Assembly: GCF_018760365.1 (NCBI RefSeq)
Contig: NZ_JAHIAB010000005.1
Location: 1 to 64,000 of the forward strand
DNA length: 64,000 nt
Direction of reading: 5' to 3'
Source of the DNA: Pseudooceanicola endophyticus
Lineage (GTDB): Bacteria > Pseudomonadota > Alphaproteobacteria > Rhodobacterales > Rhodobacteraceae
Made by a program: the position numbers and the translations under genes. The notes under the pieces are model-generated. The model did not search any database and was not told where the DNA came from. It saw nothing but the letters and a program-made list of their open reading frames with translations. Each line of letters begins with the position of its first letter. Positions within the stretch are counted from its first letter, which is position 1. Shown here in pieces: positions 60,487 to 64,000 of the stretch.

Positions 60487-61211
60487 TCCTGCTGCTGGGC
60501 GGCACGGCAGAGGCGCGGGTGCTGGGGGGCAAGCTTGCCGAGGCGGGCAGGCCCGCCGTCGTCTCGCTTGCGGGGGCGGTGCTGCGCCCCGCCCCCCAGC
60601 CCCTGCCCACACGGATCGGCGGGTTCGGCGGCGATGCGGGCTTTGCGGCGTACCTGATGTCCGAGCGGATCAGCGCGGTGCTGGACGCGACGCATCCCTT
60701 TGCCGCGCGGATCACCGCGCGCGCGGCGCGGATCTGCGGCGATCTGGGCCTGCCCTATGCCCGGCTGTCGCGGCCCGGCTGGCAGGAAGGCCCCGGGGAT
60801 CATTGGCACCGGATCGACCGTGCGGAGGAGGCGGCGCGGATCATTCCCGAGACCGCCCATGTCTTCCTGGCGTCGGGGCGGCTGGGGCTGGCGGCCTTTG
60901 CGGGGCTTGCGGGGCGGCAGTTGACCGTGCGGGTGGTCGAGGACCGGGGCGATCCCTTTCCCCATCCGAACGGGCGCTGGCTGGTGGCGCGTCCGCCCTT
61001 CACGCAAGCCGCCGAAGTGGCGCTGTTCCGCGATCTGGGAATCGACTGGATCGTCGCGAAGGAGTCGGGCGGGTCGGGGCGGGCCAAGCTGGACGCGGCG
61101 CGGCAGCTCGGCCTGGGTGTCGTGCTGCTGAACCGTCCGCCCGAGCCGCCGGGCGTGCCGCTCTTCCGTGACGTGGAGAGCGCGCTGCACTGGCTGGAGG
61201 CCCTGCCATGA
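60483..61211 (+). CDS. cobK: Precorrin-6A reductase
   Basis: 242 residues. NADPH-binding start ILLLGGTAEARVLGGKLAEAG; further on, VLDATHPFAARITARAARICGDLGLPYARLSRPGW, VFLASGRLGLAAFAGL and IDWIVAKESGGSGRAKLDAARQLGLGVVLLNRPPEP. It reduces the macrocycle after ring contraction. ATGA overlaps at both ends tie it to cbiD and to the DNA glycosylase gene. Confidence 0.94.
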   Translation: MILLLGGTAEARVLGGKLAEAGRPAVVSLAGAVLRPAPQPLPTRIGGFGGDAGFAAYLMSERISAVLDATHPFAARITARAARICGDLGLPYARLSRPGWQEGPGDHWHRIDRAEEAARIIPETAHVFLASGRLGLAAFAGLAGRQLTVRVVEDRGDPFPHPNGRWLVARPPFTQAAEVALFRDLGIDWIVAKESGGSGRAKLDAARQLGLGVVLLNRPPEPPGVPLFRDVESALHWLEALP

Positions 61212-61831
61212 CCCGGATCGAGACGCTGGAGGATGTCGCCGAGGGGGTGGCCTGGCTGGCCGCGCGCGATCCCGGCATGGCGCGGATCGCGCAAACCCTG
61301 CCGCTGCCGCCGCTGCGCCGCCGCCCGCCGGGCTATGCGGCGCTGTTGCAGATCATCACCGGGCAGCAGGTCTCGACCGCCAGTGCCGCCGCGATCTGGG
61401 CGCGGCTGGAGGACGCCGGCCTGACCGAGCCGAATGAGGTTCTGAAGGGCGGCGAGGAGGCCCTGCGCAGCTGCGGCCTGTCGCGCCCGAAGATCCGCTA
61501 TGCCCTGGCCATTGCCGAACGCGCGCCCGATTTCGCCGCCCTCGCCCGGCAGCCCGGGGAAGAGGTCATCGCGGCGCTCATCGCGCTTCCCGGCATCGGG
61601 CGCTGGTCGGCCGAGATCTATGCGCTGAGCGCCCTTGGCCACGGCGATGTGCTGCCGGCGGGCGATCTGGCCTTGCAGGAGGCCACGCGCCTCCTCTACG
61701 GATTGGACGCACGGCCGGGCGAGGCCGATCTGCGCGCGCGCGGCCTGCTGTGGTCGCCCTGGCGCAGCATCGCCGCCCGCCAGCTCTGGAGCTGGTACCG
61801 GGCCGAAACGAAAAGAGAAGGGCTGCAATGA
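61208..61831 (+). CDS. DNA-3-methyladenine glycosylase (AlkA-like, HhH-GPD)
   Basis: 207 residues: PPGYAALLQIITGQQVSTASAAAIWARLE (family entry helix), LRSCGLSRPKIRYALAIAE, the helix-hairpin-helix IALPGIGRWSAEIYALSALG, and the catalytic Asp in LPAGDLALQEA, ending with WSPWRSIAARQLWSWYR. It lacks the AlkA N-terminal domain, like other short AlkA proteins. It overlaps cobK and the next esterase gene by four bases each, an operon by layout rather than function. Confidence 0.9.
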   Translation: MTRIETLEDVAEGVAWLAARDPGMARIAQTLPLPPLRRRPPGYAALLQIITGQQVSTASAAAIWARLEDAGLTEPNEVLKGGEEALRSCGLSRPKIRYALAIAERAPDFAALARQPGEEVIAALIALPGIGRWSAEIYALSALGHGDVLPAGDLALQEATRLLYGLDARPGEADLRARGLLWSPWRSIAARQLWSWYRAETKREGLQ

Positions 61832-62493
61832 CACGGGTTCTGAACGCGGAAAGACGCGAGGCACTATCGGGAGAGACGCGCTCGGCCGTGGTTTTCCTGC
61901 ATGGCTACGGGGCGAATGGCGCCGATCTGCTGGGCCTGGCCGATCCGCTGGGCGAACACCTGCCCGACACGATGTTCATCGCCCCCGACGCGCCCGAAAG
62001 CGTGCCCGGTGCGCCCTTCGGCTTCCAGTGGTTCCCGATCCCCTGGATGGATGGCTCCTCCGAGGAGGAATCCGAGCGCGGCCTGCTGGCGGCGGTCGAG
62101 GACCTGAACGCCTTCCTCGATGCGCTGATGGTGGACGAGGACCTGCTGCCCGAACAGGTGGCGCTGGTGGGTTTCTCGCAGGGGACGATGATGTCGCTGC
62201 AGGTGGCGCCGCGCCGCGAGGATCCGCTGGCCGGGGTCGTCGGCTTCTCGGGGCGGGTGCTGCGCCCGGAACTGCTGGAGGACGAGGTGCAATCGACCTT
62301 CCCGGTGCTGCTGGTGCATGGCGACATGGACGAGGTGGTGCCGCCGCAGAACCTGCCCGTGGCCATCGAGACGCTTCAGGGTGCCGGCTTCAAGGAGGTC
62401 TTTGCCCATGTCGAGAAGGGCACCGGCCATGGCATCGCCCCGGACGGGCTGTCGGTGGCGCTTGCCTTCCTGCGTGACAAGTGCGGCTTCTGA
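61828..62493 (+). CDS. Carboxylesterase/phospholipase-type alpha/beta hydrolase
   Basis: 221 residues from the ATG at 61828. Features: VVFLHGYGANGADLLGLADPLG, FIAPDAPESVPGAPFGFQWFP, ALVGFSQGTMMSLQVAPRR (Ser in GFSQG), LVHGDMDEVVPPQN (Asp) and GTGHGIAPDGL (His). It resembles the YpfH/phospholipase-carboxylesterase family. An internal ATG seven codons later is possible. Substrate unknown. Confidence 0.92.
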   Translation: MTRVLNAERREALSGETRSAVVFLHGYGANGADLLGLADPLGEHLPDTMFIAPDAPESVPGAPFGFQWFPIPWMDGSSEEESERGLLAAVEDLNAFLDALMVDEDLLPEQVALVGFSQGTMMSLQVAPRREDPLAGVVGFSGRVLRPELLEDEVQSTFPVLLVHGDMDEVVPPQNLPVAIETLQGAGFKEVFAHVEKGTGHGIAPDGLSVALAFLRDKCGF

Positions 62494-62580
62494 GCCGCGC
62501 TTTCCGGTGATCCCGCGGCCGCCGCGCCGCGGGGGTACGGCGCTGTTGCACGGTGTCCGGGCCGGGGATAGAACTCCCGC

Positions 62581-63084
62581 ATGACGATAAACCTGGATAC
62601 CATCCTCTACCGTTGGATCAACAGCGTGGCCTTCCTGTCGCGCAAGCACATGGCCGAGCTTTTCGGTGCCAACGGGCATGACGTGACCCATGAGGAATGG
62701 GTCTACCTGCTGATCCTGTCGGTGGAGGGCGAGCGCAGCGCCAGCGAACTGGCCGAGGCCACGGCACGCGATCGCACCACGGTGACGCGGATCCTCGACG
62801 GGCTGGTGCGCAAGGGGCTGGTCAGCCGCAACCAGGACACCGGGGACCGGCGCCGCTGGGTGACCCAGCTGACGGAGAAGGGCCGTTCTTCCATGGACGA
62901 GCTGCTTGTGCTGGCCCGCTACCTGGACGGCCACACGATGCGCGGCGTCTCGGCCGAGGACCTGGAGGTCACGGTGCGGACCCTGCGCCACATCACCGGC
63001 ACCCTGTCCGAACCCGCCATGGCGCTGCTGATGCGGCGCGGCGATGTCCTGCGGCTGGATCCGGACCCGGGCCCGGCGGATTAG
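62581..63084 (+). CDS. MarR-family transcriptional regulator
   Basis: 167 residues: a dimerisation helix (DTILYRWINSVAFLSRKHMAEL), then the winged helix (ERSASELAEATARDRTTVTRILDGLVRKGLVSRNQDTGDRRRWVTQLTEKG in sequence) and a helical C-terminus. Regulators of this family often bind AT-rich palindromes and act on genes nearby; the neighbours are an esterase gene and a convergent VOC gene. It stands alone with an 87 bp upstream gap. Confidence 0.9.
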   Translation: MTINLDTILYRWINSVAFLSRKHMAELFGANGHDVTHEEWVYLLILSVEGERSASELAEATARDRTTVTRILDGLVRKGLVSRNQDTGDRRRWVTQLTEKGRSSMDELLVLARYLDGHTMRGVSAEDLEVTVRTLRHITGTLSEPAMALLMRRGDVLRLDPDPGPAD

Positions 63085-63114
63085 CTGCGCCGGTTTGCCT
63101 GCGCAGCCTAGGGA

Positions 63115-63543
63115 TCAGGCATCGGGGAACCACAGGCGCGGTTCCGAGAATTCCAGCGAATTGCCGGCGGGATCGCGGAAGTAGATCGAACGCGCGCCGT
63201 TCGGCCAATGGAAATCCGCCTCGATCGCGATGCCGCAGGCCGACAGGCGATCGGCCCAGGCCTGGATCTCGGGGGCGGTGGCGGCGAAGCAGACGTGGCC
63301 TTCGCCCGTGGCGCCATGCGGCGGCACCGGCAGCGACAGGTCCGAGGCGCCCAGCTGCGTCGCATCGGCCCGGAAGATCAGCAGCATCATCGGCCCGATG
63401 CGGAAGAAAACGTGGCGCCCCTCGGCGCGGGTGACGCGCTGCAGGCCCAGGACCGTACCGTAGAAATTCTCGGCCGCGCCCAGGTCGTCGGCGTAAAGCG
63501 CGGCTTCCAGCAGGGCCTGCGGGGCAGGGATCGTCTCGGTCAT
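63115..63543 (-). CDS. VOC (glyoxalase/bleomycin resistance) family protein
   Basis: 142 residues from the ATG at 63543 (AGGAGA upstream). Glyoxalase fold: LLEAALYADDLGAAENFYGTVLGLQRV, HVFFRIGPMMLLIFRAD, GHVCFAATAPEIQAWADRLSACGIAIEAD and SIYFRDPAGNSLEFSEP (metal Glu). The set of metal ligands is complete. Substrate unknown; convergent with the MarR gene. Confidence 0.9.
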   Translation of the reverse strand: MTETIPAPQALLEAALYADDLGAAENFYGTVLGLQRVTRAEGRHVFFRIGPMMLLIFRADATQLGASDLSLPVPPHGATGEGHVCFAATAPEIQAWADRLSACGIAIEADFHWPNGARSIYFRDPAGNSLEFSEPRLWFPDA

Positions 63544-63674
63544 GGCAGCGTCTCCTGGCAAACTGCTCCTGATGTAGGCGGGACAGCGGGCATTTCAGCC
63601 CCCGGGACATGCGCATTACCGGAACGTTTGTCATTTGTGCGTTACCAGGGGAGGATAGGTGTTCCTGCGGATAT

Positions 63675-63718
63675 CTATATATCATGAGGCTTGTCAGGTT
63701 ATTGCCGCGATATATAGT
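63675..63718 (+). promoter_or_regulatory. Promoter with flanking inverted repeat upstream of the HNH gene
   Basis: TTGTCA (63691-63696), 16 bases, TATAGT (63713-63718). CTATATATC (63675-63683) and GATATATAG (63709-63717) are perfect 9-bp inverted copies placed just before the -35 and over the -10. It is a very AT-rich patch in GC-rich DNA. Likely a real promoter; the repeat may be an operator pair. Confidence 0.55.
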
Positions 63719-63788
63719 TGAACCAAGCTGGGGCGGGTTCCCCGCTCTGGTGCCAATGCAGGCAGACAGGGCAGGAACGGAGTCGCAG

Positions 63789-64000
63789 ATGGACGGAGAT
63801 TTCAGAACGGAATTCGTGAGAGAGCCAGCGGCTCTGAAACAGCACCCGGCCTTGGTGCTGAACGCGGATTACCGCCCCCTGTCATATTATCCCCTCTCGC
63901 TCTGGCCCTGGCAGGAGGCGATCAAGGCCGCCTGGCTCAACCGGGTCGACATCGTGGCCGAATACGATGCCTGGGTCCGAAGCCCCAGTACCGAGATACG
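63789..64000 (+). CDS. HNH endonuclease, N-terminal part (cut by window edge)
   Basis: The first 70 codons of a longer frame. It reads PALVLNADYRPLSYYPLSLWPWQEAI and AAWLNRVDIVAEYDAWVRSPSTEIR, the typical start of the HNH endonuclease family found as single genes in alphaproteobacteria (VLNADYRPLS is a hallmark). The catalytic HNH part lies right of the window. The start ATG follows an ACGGAG run. Confidence 0.85.
   Translation, partial: MDGDFRTEFVREPAALKQHPALVLNADYRPLSYYPLSLWPWQEAIKAAWLNRVDIVAEYDAWVRSPSTEI

Overview
The window is about 66% GC chromosomal DNA from an alphaproteobacterium of the Rhodobacterales (Rhodobacteraceae). Three things point there: a complete Rhodobacter-type gene transfer agent (GTA) cluster lying between mltG and cysE, a pyruvate dehydrogenase E1 beta subunit with an N-terminal lipoyl domain, and the housekeeping gene set and order. 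I cannot name the genus from sequence alone.

Layout. 1-2709 is the right edge of an integrated element of lower GC. It holds the first 16 codons and non-coding end of an IS110-family insertion sequence, a small membrane protein, an XRE-type repressor divergent from two small helix-turn-helix proteins, and a tyrosine recombinase whose reading frame runs through tRNA-Leu(TAG), the probable attachment site. 2789-9802 holds NAD(P)HX repair, glnB-glnA, a DUF3445 protein, bioY, a DUF6314 protein and purB. 10012-16643 holds an isolated FliG-like gene, a periplasmic PilJ-type sensor protein, tig, a glycosyltransferase, the rpsF-rpsR-rplI operon and yceI. 16887-18113 is a cytochrome b561-YceI fusion. 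18393-23377 is the fatty acid block fabD-fabG-acpP-fabF followed by mltG.

23453-37514 is the GTA structural cluster, g1 to g15 on one strand with mostly overlapping or abutting genes: small and large terminase, portal, g3.5, prohead protease, capsid, head-tail connector, head closure, tail terminator, tail tube, two chaperone-like small genes, tape measure, distal tail, hub, NlpC/P60 peptidase and a 1303-residue host-contact protein. No gene is visibly broken. The control DNA is the part I would look at first. A TTGACC-N17-TATAGG promoter carries an ACCG-N2-CGGT palindrome in its spacer, and 16 bases including that palindrome recur exactly at the terL stop codon. A strong intrinsic-terminator-like hairpin in the leader is overlapped by a 26-codon reading frame. 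A nested stem-loop of about 106 nt fills the capsid-connector gap.

37611-47245 holds cysE, an unrecognised 220-residue gene, the pdhA-pdhB-pdhC operon (with a perfect 11-bp-arm palindrome at its promoter), ftsB, class I fructose-bisphosphate aldolase, pgk and two overlapping cyclophilin genes (cytoplasmic, then periplasmic). 47378-57000 holds a TPM-domain protein, a PEP mutase/isocitrate lyase-like enzyme, a phosphoesterase, a YjbR protein, cysS, cimA, a hydrolase, a squalene/phytoene-synthase-like protein, cutA and an MFS transporter. 57119-61211 is two divergent cobalamin units (cobA-cobB and cbiD-cobK). 61208-64000 holds an AlkA-like glycosylase, an esterase, a MarR regulator, a VOC protein and the start of an HNH endonuclease gene.

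Two families of short modular intergenic repeats recur in non-coding DNA outside the GTA cluster, at 9.8-9.9, 16.7-16.9, 19.4, 20.8, 51.9 and 57.1 kb. No CRISPR array, rRNA gene or cobalamin riboswitch was seen.
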